The translations under genes and the position numbers were made by a program. Below are positions 27,454 through 36,521 of a stretch of 64,000 bases of DNA, piece by piece (position 1 is the first letter of the stretch; every line of letters begins with the position of its first letter). This stretch comes from Brevibacterium zhoupengii (GTDB taxonomy: Bacteria > Actinomycetota > Actinomycetes > Actinomycetales > Brevibacteriaceae). The stretch spans positions 1,798,001-1,862,000 of the forward strand of contig NZ_CP088298.1 of NCBI RefSeq assembly GCF_021117425.1, read 5' to 3'. The notes under the pieces are model-generated. The model worked only from the letters and a program-made list of their open reading frames with translations, made no database searches and was not told where the DNA came from.

Positions 27454-28983
27454 GTGGCCGAAACGAGATACGTCGACCCCATCCATCACCCGTCGTATGC
27501 CTCACAGCCGACGCGTGATGTGCGGGCGTGGATTCTTCTCCTGATCACCGTGCTCATCCCGGGGGGAGTGCAGCTGCTGTTCCGGTCTCGCCGCTGGGCA
27601 AAGGTCTCACTGTCGATCACCGCGATCAGTTGGATTCTCGCGATCATCGCGCTCGTGGTGATCATCATCGACAAAAAGTTCCTGTTCACGCTCGGCACGA
27701 ACCCGATCCTGCTGACGTTCCTCATCATCTGGCTTCCGGTCATCGCGATCAATTGGATCGTGTGCCTCTTCGACACGCTGCGCCGGATCAAGCTGGTCAC
27801 GCTCTCGGCAAGAGCCCGCAAACGCTTCCTCGCCGCATTCTGTGCTCTCGTGCTCATCGTGGTGGGCCCCTTGGCCTGGGGCACGACGCTGCTGGACTCC
27901 CAGCGTGGGCTGATGTCCGACCTCTTCTCCTCGGGCAAGGCGGCGAAGCCCGTCGACGGACGCTACAACATCCTTCTGCTCGGTTCTGACGCGGGCAAGG
28001 GGCGCACCGGCATCCGCCCGGATTCGCTGTCCCTTGTCTCCATCGATGCGAAGACGGGCAAGACCGTCATCGTCGGACTGCCGCGCAATATGGAGAACGT
28101 GCCGTTCCCCAAGGACTCACCGCTGCACAAGTACTACCCGCAGGGGTACAACTGCGGGGACGAATGCCTGCTCAACGCCGTCTTCCAGCAGGGCGAGCAG
28201 CACAAGGACGAGTTCGAGAATCCGAAACGGGCCGGCGAGCAGGCCACGATGGATGCCGCCTCGGCGATCACCGGACTCGAAGTCCAGTACTTCGCCATGG
28301 TCAACCTCAAGGGATTCGAGAACCTCATCGACTCTCTGGGCGGCATCACCCTCGTCTCCGGCAAGCGTGTGCCGATCTCATCAAAGGTCGATCCGACCAC
28401 CGGCGAACACGGTCCGGTCAAGGGCTGGATCGAACCGGGCAAGCAGAAGCTCGACGGGTACCACGCCTTGTGGTTCGCCCGTTCGCGTGAGTTCTCCAGC
28501 GACTACGAGCGCATGATCCGGCAGCGCTGTGTCCAGACCGCGATGGTCAAGCAGCTTGACCCCGCCACGGTGCTCACCCGATACCAGGAGATCGCCAAGG
28601 CCACTCCAGGTGCCCTGGCCACGGACATTCCCTCCTCCGAGGTCGACGACTTCGTGGACCTGGCGCTGAAGGTGAAGTCGCAGAAGATCGAGTCGCTTGA
28701 CCTCACTCCGCCCAACGTGACACCATCTGATCCTGATTTCGACGCCGCCCGGACCTTGGTTGCGGACACCATTGAAGAGTCGTCCAAAGACGCTGAGAAG
28801 GACAAGGGCGCTCAGACGGCACCCGGCGGCTCTGCCGGAGCCGTTGCCGGGGTCAACGCAAGTCTTTCGACGGCTGGGACCGTCGGCGGAACCAACACGC
28901 AGATCAGTGCGCAGGGCAGTGCCGAAGGTGGCTCTGACGAGGACAAAGAGAGCGCGGAGAGAGAAATCTGCTACGTGCCCTGA
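27454..28983 (+). CDS. LytR-CpsA-Psr (LCP) family cell-wall glycopolymer ligase
   Basis: This 509-residue membrane protein has four N-terminal hydrophobic segments (about residues 23-45, 52-75, 82-108 and 125-148), then an extracellular LCP domain starting RYNILLLGSDAGKGRTGIRPD with arginines that bind the polyprenyl pyrophosphate. DGYHALWFARSREFSSDYERMIRQRCV is the second LCP signature. The family transfers glycopolymers such as arabinogalactan or teichoic acid from a lipid carrier to peptidoglycan. The tail is Ser/Gly/Ala-rich. I chose the GTG at 27454, which has AAAGGTAGG upstream; earlier in-frame codons give an unrelated N-terminus. It precedes a peptidoglycan hydrolase. Confidence 0.9.
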   Translation: MAETRYVDPIHHPSYASQPTRDVRAWILLLITVLIPGGVQLLFRSRRWAKVSLSITAISWILAIIALVVIIIDKKFLFTLGTNPILLTFLIIWLPVIAINWIVCLFDTLRRIKLVTLSARARKRFLAAFCALVLIVVGPLAWGTTLLDSQRGLMSDLFSSGKAAKPVDGRYNILLLGSDAGKGRTGIRPDSLSLVSIDAKTGKTVIVGLPRNMENVPFPKDSPLHKYYPQGYNCGDECLLNAVFQQGEQHKDEFENPKRAGEQATMDAASAITGLEVQYFAMVNLKGFENLIDSLGGITLVSGKRVPISSKVDPTTGEHGPVKGWIEPGKQKLDGYHALWFARSREFSSDYERMIRQRCVQTAMVKQLDPATVLTRYQEIAKATPGALATDIPSSEVDDFVDLALKVKSQKIESLDLTPPNVTPSDPDFDAARTLVADTIEESSKDAEKDKGAQTAPGGSAGAVAGVNASLSTAGTVGGTNTQISAQGSAEGGSDEDKESAEREICYVP

Positions 28984-29245
28984 GGCAGACATCACGTTCC
29001 CGGAGCGCTGTGATTCTGTCCTCAGCGGGAATCTGCGGCAGATTCCCGGAAAAAGTTTCTCTCGGTGTGTCCCGTGCAAACACTGGGAACCACACCCGTG
29101 TAATTCGCTTATTTTGTTATTTGGCTAGTCTGACACGCCGTATATGTGTAACAATTTTGAGATGTTGGGATTACCCACCGTCCTGCCAACGGTGAGATGA
29201 TTCCAGGGCCTGAACTTCCCTGACTTCCTCGAAAAGGCTGTAACG
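28984..29245 (+). promoter_or_regulatory. AT-rich upstream region of the peptidoglycan hydrolase gene
   Basis: The stretch 29097-29160 is markedly AT-rich for this genome and probably holds the promoter, although no single -35/-10 pair stands out. TGTAAC occurs at 29147-29152 and 29239-29244. GTAAC elements occur in reported MtrA binding sites of some actinobacteria, and mtrA is in this window, so MtrA control is possible but unproven. Confidence 0.4.
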
Positions 29246-32122
29246 ATGAAATACTTATTGCCCACAGTCGCGGGCTGCGCTTCGGTCGCACTCGTCGGCA
29301 CCTTAGCGGTCACGGCACCGACTGCCTTCGCGGCATCGACAGAGCCAGAAGTGACCCAGAAGGCGCTGAGCGTGAGCGAAGACGGACTCAACGTCCCCGG
29401 CGCCCGCGATTCCAGTGATTCCACTGCCACCGCCGCCAACCAGAGCGCAACGAGCAACCTGCCGAACATCTTCAAGTCGCAGACTGCTGTCGCTTCGACG
29501 AATGTGCCAGACATCGTCAACGTGAGTGCGGGTGCTTCGGCCACTGCATCCACGGGGTCGGTCAATCCGGTTTCTGCAAGCCTGTCTTCCCCAGAGGGCG
29601 GCAACGGATCTGAAGGTGCCCAAGACTCCGCCCCGGCGGCTGAGCCGTCGGCACCGGCCGAGGAGTCGGAGAAGAAGGACGGTGCGTCAGAGGACGCGAA
29701 GTCTGAGGACTCCGAATCATCCGAGGACTCGAAGGACAGCGACGACATCTCGGGTTCAGTGCGTCAGAAGACCGAGGACGGCGTCAACATCGCGCTGATC
29801 TCCGACGTCCTCGACGTGCCGACGAACAACCCGAGCCTCATCGGCTTCACCTTCTCGCAGTCGAAGTCCAACATCCGCATCCAGGTCCGCGTCAAGAGCG
29901 GCTCCGAATGGGGCAACTGGCAGTCACTGGACGAGGAGCAGAAGGAACAGGCGAAGAACGAAGGCTCCGAGCCGTTCACCGTCAACCGCGCCTCGGGTGT
30001 GCAGATGCGCATCCTCGGCGACAAGGCTCCCAGCGACGCCGAGCTCGTCCTCGTCGACCCGAAGCAGAATCCCAATGATGCTGCTGCTGTGGCCGAAAAC
30101 GATCCCGTCGAGATCGAGCCACAGAACTCGACCTCATCCGACAGCGCAGCAGACAACGCCGAGTCGACTCCCGACACGAATGCTGCTGCGAGCACCGAGA
30201 CCGCTGCCGCTTCAGGCCAGGCCGAGGTCACCAACCAAAACTACGTGCCCGGATCGTCATCCGTGAGCACCGTGGCCAAGTCCGCCAAGGTGCCGAAGCC
30301 GAAGATCGGCTCGCGCAGCTCTTGGGGTGCCAAGGCCTACAAGGGCAGCCCAGACTACGCCAGCAGCGTCAAGCAGGCAGTCGTCCACCACACAGCCGGC
30401 TCCAACAGCTACTCGGCTGAAGACGTCCCATCGGTCCTGCGCGGTATCCAGTCCTACCACCAGTCGGGTCGCGGCTGGAGCGACATCGGATACAACGTCA
30501 TCGCCGATAAGTACGGTCGTCTTTGGCAGGCTCGCGGCGGCGACATCAAGAAGGCCGTTGTCGGTGCCCACGTCGCCGGACACAACACCGGAACCTTCGG
30601 TATCTCGGTGCTCGGCTCCTACGACAAGTCGGCTCCGCCGAAGAAAACCCGGGACGCTGTCGCCTCGGCGATCGCCTGGAAGCTCTCGCTCGATGGTGTC
30701 AAGCCGAGCAAGTCGACCGTCGTCGCACACCGCGACCTCGCGAACACCAGCTGCCCCGGTGACGCCTTCTACTCCAAGATGGGCGAAATCCGCTCAACGG
30801 TCACCGACATCATGAACTCCGGCGATCTGCCGTCCGATGACAAGAAGGACGACAGCAAGGACGACAGCAAGAACAAAGATGACGGTAAGAAGGACGACGG
30901 CAAGAAGGAAACGCCGAAGCCCAAGACCGCGATCGAGAAGTACGCTGCCGACCACAAGAAGGAACTCGGCAAGGCCACTGGCAAGGAACATGATGTCAAG
31001 GGCGTTGACGGTGCACGTGCCCAGGCTTACGAGAAGGGCAACGTCTACTGGTCCAAGAAGACCGGTGCGTACCACCTGACCGGAGCGATCAAGAACTCGT
31101 ACAAGGGTGACGTCGTCACCCAGTTGGGCCTGCCCACCTCGCAAGAGAAGGGCGGCCTGAAGGACGGGGGATCGGCACAGTCGTTCCAGAAGGGCAAGAT
31201 CTACTGGTCGAAGGACACCGGTGCTCACTACACCACCGGCACACTCCTGAAATATTGGGGTGACAAGGGGACCGTCAAGGGTCACCTCGGTTACCCCGAG
31301 TCTGACCCGGTCTACAAGGACGGGCGAGGCGAGCAGCTCTTCGAAGGCGCTCGACTCGTCTGGGCCGAGGGCTACGGAACCACAGAGTTCTCGCCCACAG
31401 GAACGATCGAAGGTGGTGTCGTCGACAACAACAGTCCTGGTGACTCCGCTGACGCCAATGCTTCCGGTGGTGCCGATACGTCGGCACCACCGGGGGACAG
31501 CGCCACAGATGGCGGTTCGGCTGCAGACTCCGGGGAAGGTTCTACAGACGACAAAGACGCCAAGGGTGACGACAAGGGTTCCAAGGACGACAAGTCCAAG
31601 GATGATAAATCGGACGACGACAAGTCGAAGACCGAAGAGCCCAAGGACGACGATAAGTCCAAGGACGATTCGAAGGACGATGACAAGTCGAAGTCTGACA
31701 AGCCCAAGGACGAGGACAAGTCCAAGGACGACAAGAAAGACGAGCCGTCCAAGGCAGAGAAGATCCAGGCTCAGCGTGACTCCATCATCAAGGAGGCGAA
31801 AGCTCACCTCGGTGTGAAGTACGTCTGGGGCGGCACCTCGCCGACGAAGGGCTGGGACTGCTCGGGCTACACCCAGTACGTCTATGGCAAGCACGGCATC
31901 AAGCTGCCGCGCACCACCAGCCAGCAGCGCAATGCCGGTACGGTCATTCCAGCCAGCCAGGCGAAGGCAGGCGACCTGATCTGGATCCCGGGTCACATCG
32001 GAATCATCTCCGAGACCAAGGGTCAGATGTACGACGCCGGCTCGACCCGGACGAACACGACGAAGCGCAGCTACAGCTGGATGCTTGATCGTGGAGCGAA
32101 GGTCATCCGCGTCGTCGGCTGA
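29246..32122 (+). CDS. Secreted bifunctional peptidoglycan hydrolase: amidase + LGFP repeats + NlpC/P60
   Basis: This is a 958-residue secreted protein. A signal peptide ends near APTAFAAS (residue 31). A disordered region with a beta-rich segment (about 180-275) follows. Next is a zinc N-acetylmuramoyl-L-alanine amidase domain (about 370-530) with H381 or H382, the His of VVAHRDL and the Cys of NTSCPGD. Three LGFP-type repeats (about 565-715) suggest binding to the arabinogalactan or peptidoglycan layer. A Lys/Asp/Ser-rich linker (about 760-840) leads to a C-terminal NlpC/P60 endopeptidase with C872 (WDCSGY) and H917 (GHIGI). It would cleave both the stem-peptide amide and a peptide cross-bridge. 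AAAAGG precedes the ATG. Confidence 0.92.
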   Translation: MKYLLPTVAGCASVALVGTLAVTAPTAFAASTEPEVTQKALSVSEDGLNVPGARDSSDSTATAANQSATSNLPNIFKSQTAVASTNVPDIVNVSAGASATASTGSVNPVSASLSSPEGGNGSEGAQDSAPAAEPSAPAEESEKKDGASEDAKSEDSESSEDSKDSDDISGSVRQKTEDGVNIALISDVLDVPTNNPSLIGFTFSQSKSNIRIQVRVKSGSEWGNWQSLDEEQKEQAKNEGSEPFTVNRASGVQMRILGDKAPSDAELVLVDPKQNPNDAAAVAENDPVEIEPQNSTSSDSAADNAESTPDTNAAASTETAAASGQAEVTNQNYVPGSSSVSTVAKSAKVPKPKIGSRSSWGAKAYKGSPDYASSVKQAVVHHTAGSNSYSAEDVPSVLRGIQSYHQSGRGWSDIGYNVIADKYGRLWQARGGDIKKAVVGAHVAGHNTGTFGISVLGSYDKSAPPKKTRDAVASAIAWKLSLDGVKPSKSTVVAHRDLANTSCPGDAFYSKMGEIRSTVTDIMNSGDLPSDDKKDDSKDDSKNKDDGKKDDGKKETPKPKTAIEKYAADHKKELGKATGKEHDVKGVDGARAQAYEKGNVYWSKKTGAYHLTGAIKNSYKGDVVTQLGLPTSQEKGGLKDGGSAQSFQKGKIYWSKDTGAHYTTGTLLKYWGDKGTVKGHLGYPESDPVYKDGRGEQLFEGARLVWAEGYGTTEFSPTGTIEGGVVDNNSPGDSADANASGGADTSAPPGDSATDGGSAADSGEGSTDDKDAKGDDKGSKDDKSKDDKSDDDKSKTEEPKDDDKSKDDSKDDDKSKSDKPKDEDKSKDDKKDEPSKAEKIQAQRDSIIKEAKAHLGVKYVWGGTSPTKGWDCSGYTQYVYGKHGIKLPRTTSQQRNAGTVIPASQAKAGDLIWIPGHIGIISETKGQMYDAGSTRTNTTKRSYSWMLDRGAKVIRVVG

Positions 32123-32170
32123 TGACAGCAGCATCGCCTCCAGCGGGCGAGACTGCGAAGAGAAGTGCCC

Positions 32171-32210
32171 TGCCTCGTGGCCGGTTCCGAAAGGGTCCGG
32201 CCACGAGGCA
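32171..32210 (+). terminator. Terminator after the hydrolase gene
   Basis: Perfect 14-base arms TGCCTCGTGGCCGG (32171-32184) and CCGGCCACGAGGCA (32197-32210) flank a 12-base loop and are followed by TTTCG. The position 48 bases after the stop fits intrinsic termination. Confidence 0.85.
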
Positions 32211-32416
32211 TTTCGTCTCCGAGTCGACGCACAGCCGGCTCCGGATCTCCAGAGGCTGACACTGCGGTCGACCATCCGAACTTATGAGGCCAACCCCTCC
32301 TGCTTTTGCATTTGCCCTGGTAACACCCGGTGAATTGCAGATGGACTGGCCTGAACAGTCAGTGAAGCCAGTCTTGAAATCGATGATTAGTCGAGGTGAA
32401 CGCGCTAACGTTGAGA

Positions 32417-32439
32417 AACACACACGGCATGTGTGTGTT
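32417..32439. promoter_or_regulatory. 23-bp palindrome upstream of manA
   Basis: AACACACAC (32417-32425) and GTGTGTGTT (32431-32439) are perfect 9-base inverted arms around GGCAT, ending 34 bases before the manA GTG. It could be an operator or an mRNA hairpin. The remaining gap 32211-32416 shows no gene. Confidence 0.6.
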
Positions 32440-32473
32440 GATCCGATGATTCCAGCCGAAGGGGACCAAGACA

Positions 32474-33787
32474 GTGCGTCGATTGCACAATACGGTCAAG
32501 AATTTCGCGTGGGGCAGCACGGACGCGATCCCGGCAATTCTGGGTACCGCGCCCGACGGCACTCCCTGCGCCGAGCTCTGGCTCGGAGCTCATCCCCTCA
32601 GCCCTTCCCGGTTGGACATCGGACAGTTCGAGCAGCAGAGTTCGACCCAACGGTCTGCGCAGCAGGGCTCTTCGTCATCTGTGGATGTGAAGACGGGCAG
32701 CAGCACGGTCGGACCCAACCTCATCGAATACCTTGCCGGTGACCCTGACGGGCTGCTGGGCCACGACTCTGTGCAGGTGTTCGGTCCGCGTCTGCCCTTC
32801 CTGCTCAAGGTTCTCTCCGCCCAGAGGGCTCTCTCCATTCAGGTTCACCCGAATCCCGAGCAGGCGGCCATCGGCTTCGCCCGCGAGGAGTCCGAGGGCC
32901 CAGACCTCGATGCTTCGACGCGCAACTACAAGGATCCCTCGGCCAAGCCGGAACTCATCTACGCACTGACCGAGTTCCACGCGCTGACCGGTTTCCGCTC
33001 CCGCAAGGCTGTGCGCTCCACCTTCGAACGCCTGCTGTCGCTGTCCCTGTCGCCGACCTCACTGGACTTTCTCGGTGATGTGCTCTCGGCGCTGAAGTCC
33101 GTTACCGAAGCGAAGGCCTTTGCCAAGGCTGTCGAACTCGTCCTCGGTGACTCGCGGTCTGCAGGATTTGTCGACGAGGTCGCCGGGCAGGACCTGGCGG
33201 AACTTCCCGAGAGCCATATCAGCCGTTCGGGCACGGCCGTCGATCCCGCAGAGACCTTCCAGGAACTTGTGGCCGACTACCCGTCCGATCCCGGTGTGCT
33301 GGTGGCACTCATGCTCAACCGTGTGCATCTGCAGCCGGGCGAGGCCCTGGCGATGGAATCCGGCGTACTGCACGCCTACCTCGGCGGGACCGGAATCGAG
33401 GTCATGGCCTCCAGCGACAACGTCCTGCGCGGGGGACTGACGAACAAGCACATCGACATCCCCGAGCTGGGCAAGGTCGCAAAGTTCACCTCCGCCAAGC
33501 CTCGCATGGTCGAACCCGACCATGATGGAATCCTGTTCGGAGCGACTGAGGACTTCGCACTTCAGTCTCTGCGGTGCCCCCGACTGACTCAGGTCGAACG
33601 CCGTGGCGCCAGCATTGCACTGTGCACCTCGGGAAGCATTACTCTGACGTCGCTGGGGTCGACGGTGACACTGACACGTGGGCAGAGCGTTTTCATCGCG
33701 GCGAATGAGCCCACAGTGACTGCTGATGGGCATGGAGACCTGTTTGTGGCCACCACCGGTCTCGATACCTCGCTGCCCTTCGCCTGA
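32474..33787 (+). CDS. manA: Mannose-6-phosphate isomerase, class I
   Basis: This 437-residue zinc enzyme interconverts fructose-6-phosphate and mannose-6-phosphate. Zinc ligands are visible in LSIQVHPN (Gln and His), in the Glu of KPELIYAL and in the His of MESGVLHAYL. The catalytic-arginine region is NVLRGGLTNKHID. With the phosphomannomutase at 44.1 kb it supplies mannose-1-phosphate for GDP-mannose, used in phosphatidylinositol mannosides and lipomannan. It starts at GTG with AAGGGGA upstream. It appears monocistronic, bounded by a terminator and a repeat array. Confidence 0.93.
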   Translation: MRRLHNTVKNFAWGSTDAIPAILGTAPDGTPCAELWLGAHPLSPSRLDIGQFEQQSSTQRSAQQGSSSSVDVKTGSSTVGPNLIEYLAGDPDGLLGHDSVQVFGPRLPFLLKVLSAQRALSIQVHPNPEQAAIGFAREESEGPDLDASTRNYKDPSAKPELIYALTEFHALTGFRSRKAVRSTFERLLSLSLSPTSLDFLGDVLSALKSVTEAKAFAKAVELVLGDSRSAGFVDEVAGQDLAELPESHISRSGTAVDPAETFQELVADYPSDPGVLVALMLNRVHLQPGEALAMESGVLHAYLGGTGIEVMASSDNVLRGGLTNKHIDIPELGKVAKFTSAKPRMVEPDHDGILFGATEDFALQSLRCPRLTQVERRGASIALCTSGSITLTSLGSTVTLTRGQSVFIAANEPTVTADGHGDLFVATTGLDTSLPFA

Positions 33788-33915
33788 ACCGTCCGCAGCT
33801 GGTGTGAGCCGGCTGCGTTTTGGTACCACGCACCGTGAGCTGCTCATCGCCCCTTTGCTGAGGTGCCGTTTGGCACGGAGCGTAGGTGGTGCAGAACCTG
33901 CTGTTGTCTGTGGTG

Positions 33916-34020
33916 CTAACAGGGTGCTCGGCGACTAACAGGGTGTTGTGCGACTAACAGGGTGCTCGGCGACTAACAGGGTGTTGTGCGACTAACGGGG
34001 TGCTGAGTGACTTGCGGTGC
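33916..34020. repeat. 19-bp minisatellite downstream of manA
   Basis: Five 19-base units start at 33916, 33935, 33954, 33973 and 33992, plus a partial sixth at 34011. Two unit types alternate: CTAACAGGGTGCTCGGCGA and CTAACAGGGTGTTGTGCGA, giving an A-B-A-B pattern with a diverged fifth copy. Each unit carries TAA. The A-B pair is copied exactly, which points to a recent 38-base duplication. The gap 33788-34250 holds this array and a terminator, and no gene. Confidence 0.9.
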
Positions 34021-34127
34021 ATGCTGAGTCGGATCGCCACTGGGCTGATCGCCTTCACAATCCTTCGAAGCGCTCCTTTGTGCTCTCACTGCACAGCGCT
34101 CCTCGTACACGAAAGAGTAGTACACGA

Positions 34128-34182
34128 AAGAGGCCGTCCTGGGCCGAATTCCTCGGAAGGAATCGGTTCAGGACGGCCTCTT
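34128..34182. terminator. Terminator of the CoA-transferase operon
   Basis: AAGAGGCCGTCCTG (34128-34141) and CAGGACGGCCTCTT (34169-34182) are perfect 14-base complements with a 27-base loop that contains a smaller stem. It sits past the stop of the leftward scoB gene and can act in both directions. The phrase ACACGAAAGAG is repeated just left of it. Confidence 0.75.
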
Positions 34183-34250
34183 GTCGAACTGCCGGAAAGC
34201 TGGTCACCGAGCGATAACGCCGCGGTGCCTGCTCCCCGACGGTGAGTGCC

Positions 34251-34916
34251 TCAGGCGGCGTCGACGGAGATGGTGGTGACGTTGTCGGGAACGACCACCT
34301 CGGCGCCGGTCTTGTCCTTGACCTCATCGGCGGTGACTCCGGGAGCCAGTTCGATGAGGGTGAAGGAATCTCCGCTGACATCGAGGACTGCGATGTCGGT
34401 AATGACACGGCTGACGACGCCCTTGCCGGTCAGGGGCAGTTCGCAGCTCTTCAGCAGCTTGTGCGAACCGTCCTTGGCGACATGGTCCATGATGACGATG
34501 ACGCGCTGCGCACCGTGGACGAGGTCCATGGCACCGCCCATGCCCTTGACCATCTTGCCGGGGATCATCCAGTTCGCGATGTCGCCGTTCGTCGCGACCT
34601 GCATGGCGCCGAGGATCGCGGCATTGACCTTGCCTCCGCGGATCATGCCGAAGCTGGCTGCGGAATCGAAGTACGAGGCGCCGGGGGCCATTGTGACGAT
34701 CTCCTTGCCGGCGTTGATGAGGTCGGGATCGATCTCGTCCTCGGTCGGGTAGGGGCCCACGCCGAGCAGGCCGTTCTCCGACTGGAGGACGAGGTCAACT
34801 CCCTCGGGCAGGTAGTTGGGCACGAGTGTCGGCATTCCGATGCCCAAGTTGACGTAGCTGCCGTCTTCGAGCTCTTGGGCCGCACGGGCCGCCATCTGGT
34901 TTCTTGTCAATGACAT
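34251..34916 (-). CDS. scoB: 3-oxoacid CoA-transferase subunit B
   Basis: This 221-residue beta subunit of a class I CoA-transferase carries the catalytic glutamate in [13 protein letters not shown] (E47), which forms the covalent CoA thioester. Glycine-rich [14 protein letters not shown] is the other family signature. With subunit A, encoded nine bases upstream, it moves CoA between succinyl-CoA and acetoacetate or 3-oxoadipate. No beta-ketoadipate genes are nearby, so ketone-body use is the simpler guess. A good ribosome site (GAGGAG) precedes the ATG. Confidence 0.92.
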   Translation of the reverse strand: MSLTRNQMAARAAQELEDGSYVNLGIGMPTLVPNYLPEGVDLVLQSENGLLGVGPYPTEDEIDPDLINAGKEIVTMAPGASYFDSAASFGMIRGGKVNAAILGAMQVATNGDIANWMIPGKMVKGMGGAMDLVHGAQRVIVIMDHVAKDGSHKLLKSCELPLTGKGVVSRVITDIAVLDVSGDSFTLIELAPGVTADEVKDKTGAEVVVPDNVTTISVDAA

Positions 34917-34925
34917 ATCGGCTCC

Positions 34926-35696
34926 TCAGGCTTCGCGAACGGTACGTTTTTCGATGGGCTTGTCGGCCACCTGCTCCGGGGTCAGTTCGACGACACGGTG
35001 GACGAAGATGCCGGGTACGTGAACGTCATCGGGATCGATCTCGCCCGGTTCGACGAGCTTCTCGACCTCAGCGATGGTGATCCGAGCCGACTGGGCAGCT
35101 GGGGGATTGAAATTCCGGGCCGAGGAGTGGAAGACGAGGTTGCCGTGGCGGTCTCCGACGGCCGCGCGGACGAGCGCGTAGTCGGGTGCCAGTGACTCCT
35201 CGAGGACGTATTCCTTCTCTTCGCCGAAGGTGTCGAAGACGCGGGTGTCCTTGGCCGGTGATTCCTTGACCACGTTGCCCTCAGAGTCGTACTTCCACGG
35301 CATGCCGCCGTCTGCGACCTGGGTGCCGGCTCCGGTGATCGTGTAGAAGGCGGGGATTCCGGCGCCGCCGGCACGCATCTTCTCTGCCAAGGTTCCCTGC
35401 GGGGTCAGTTCGACCTCGAGCTCGCCGGAGAGGTACTGGCGTGCGAATTCCTTGTTCTCACCGACATAGGAGGCGATGATGCGTCGGAGACGGTGGTCGG
35501 CGAGCAGCAGGCCCAGGCCCCGCCCGTCGACTCCGGCGTTGTTTGAGATCACTTCGAGGTCCTTGGCTCCCTGTTCCTTGATCGCGCGGATCAGGAACTC
35601 TGGGACGCCGACGACACCGAAACCGCCCACGGCGATCGATGATCCATCTGCAATATCGGCTACCGCCTCGGCGGGCGTATCAACTACTTTGTCCAT
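34926..35696 (-). CDS. scoA: 3-oxoacid CoA-transferase subunit A
   Basis: This 256-residue alpha subunit has the family glycine loop GGFGVVGVPEFLIRAI and the segment ISNNAGVDGRGLGLLL. The middle region GAGIPAFYTITGAGT is typical of ScoA/AtoD/PcaI. It pairs with the downstream B subunit. Its start overlaps the end of the TIGR03089 gene by 13 bases, so the three genes are probably one transcript. Confidence 0.92.
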   Translation of the reverse strand: MDKVVDTPAEAVADIADGSSIAVGGFGVVGVPEFLIRAIKEQGAKDLEVISNNAGVDGRGLGLLLADHRLRRIIASYVGENKEFARQYLSGELEVELTPQGTLAEKMRAGGAGIPAFYTITGAGTQVADGGMPWKYDSEGNVVKESPAKDTRVFDTFGEEKEYVLEESLAPDYALVRAAVGDRHGNLVFHSSARNFNPPAAQSARITIAEVEKLVEPGEIDPDDVHVPGIFVHRVVELTPEQVADKPIEKRTVREA

Positions 35697-36418
35697 GAGC
35701 CCAGTCTGCCACGGACCTCGCCGAGGCTGCTCGCCAGGTCCGCAATGCGAGCCTCGTCCATGCCGTTGGCCAACACAGACTCACCCCCGCGCAGGACGTG
35801 GTCCAGGAACGCAGCCCACTCGTGTGGCTGTGGGGTCGAGTTCGCCATCAGGATTCCGGAACCGGAGCCGTCGGTCGGCTCGGCCCACGGAATCTCCTCA
35901 TCACCGACCATGAGCGATCCGGTGGACTGCAGCCGCCGAGGTGTGACGTCCGGATAAGCGCGGATCGCCGAGTTCACGTCGATGAAGTCCTCATCGACCG
36001 GTGTGCTCAGAGCCAACGCGGGCGGGTTGTAGACGAAGACCTCTTCGGCCGCGGCCAGGCGCTCGTCGTCCTCATGGCCCAGCGGCACCAGTGCGTGGAA
36101 GTCGCCGTCGAGCGCGATGGGTATATCCCTCGCAGCAGTGGAACCGTCTGAATGTGGCTCCTGTGCCCCAGCTCCCAGGACGACTCGACCGTCGGCAAGG
36201 AGGACGCTGAGGATGGCGACGAGTTCGCGCCAGTGCAGTCCCGCAGGCATCGGCACGAAGAGCGTGAAGTCGGGGCCGAGACCATAGTCTCCGAAGAGTC
36301 CCACTCCCTTGTTCACCCAGTTGGCCACGACGGGACCGGTGAGGTCGAGTTGGTCGTAGTCGGGCCCGCGCCAGAACAGGACGGGTCCGCCGGTGCGGCT
36401 GATGATGGAAAGATCCAC
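35684..36418 (-). CDS. TIGR03089 family protein
   Basis: This 244-residue protein belongs to the actinobacterial TIGR03089 family, which looks like an isolated, shortened N-terminal part of an AMP-forming acyl-CoA synthetase. It contains RTGGPVLFWRGPDYDQLDLTG and a Trp-rich NWVNKGVGLFGDYGLGPD segment, but I see no adenylation P-loop or C-terminal domain. No function is established. It starts at GTG after a spacer filled by 18-base repeats, and its stop overlaps scoA. Confidence 0.82.
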   Translation of the reverse strand: MDLSIISRTGGPVLFWRGPDYDQLDLTGPVVANWVNKGVGLFGDYGLGPDFTLFVPMPAGLHWRELVAILSVLLADGRVVLGAGAQEPHSDGSTAARDIPIALDGDFHALVPLGHEDDERLAAAEEVFVYNPPALALSTPVDEDFIDVNSAIRAYPDVTPRRLQSTGSLMVGDEEIPWAEPTDGSGSGILMANSTPQPHEWAAFLDHVLRGGESVLANGMDEARIADLASSLGEVRGRLGSWTK

Positions 36419-36431
36419 GAGGCAGACCTAC

Positions 36432-36521
36432 TTTCTCGATATGCGTCAGAGGCAGGATATACGTCGGAGGCTTGGTTGTTGTCAGACTTGTGATGGTTGT
36501 CAGTCCGGAGATGACTGTCAG
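36432..36521 (-). repeat. Five degenerate 18-bp repeats spanning the cofE stop codon
   Basis: On the minus strand, five 18-base units begin CTGACAGTC, CTGACAACC, CTGACAACA, CCGACGTAT and CTGACGCAT (plus coordinates 36521-36504, 36503-36486, 36485-36468, 36467-36450, 36449-36432). The TGA of the first unit is the cofE stop codon. The array fills nearly all of the spacer before the TIGR03089 start. Confidence 0.75.

Noticed and set aside
29147..29244. MtrA boxes upstream of the peptidoglycan hydrolase gene
   Set aside because: Two TGTAAC words are too short to claim sites; kept only as a testable note on that promoter region.
30794..32275. Antisense open frame of 493 codons opposite the hydrolase gene
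   Set aside because: Its Val/Leu-rich repeats simply mirror the Lys/Asp linker of the sense gene.
33916..34020. CRISPR-like repeat spacing
   Set aside because: The 19-base units are directly adjacent with no unique spacers, and no cas genes are present. It is a minisatellite.
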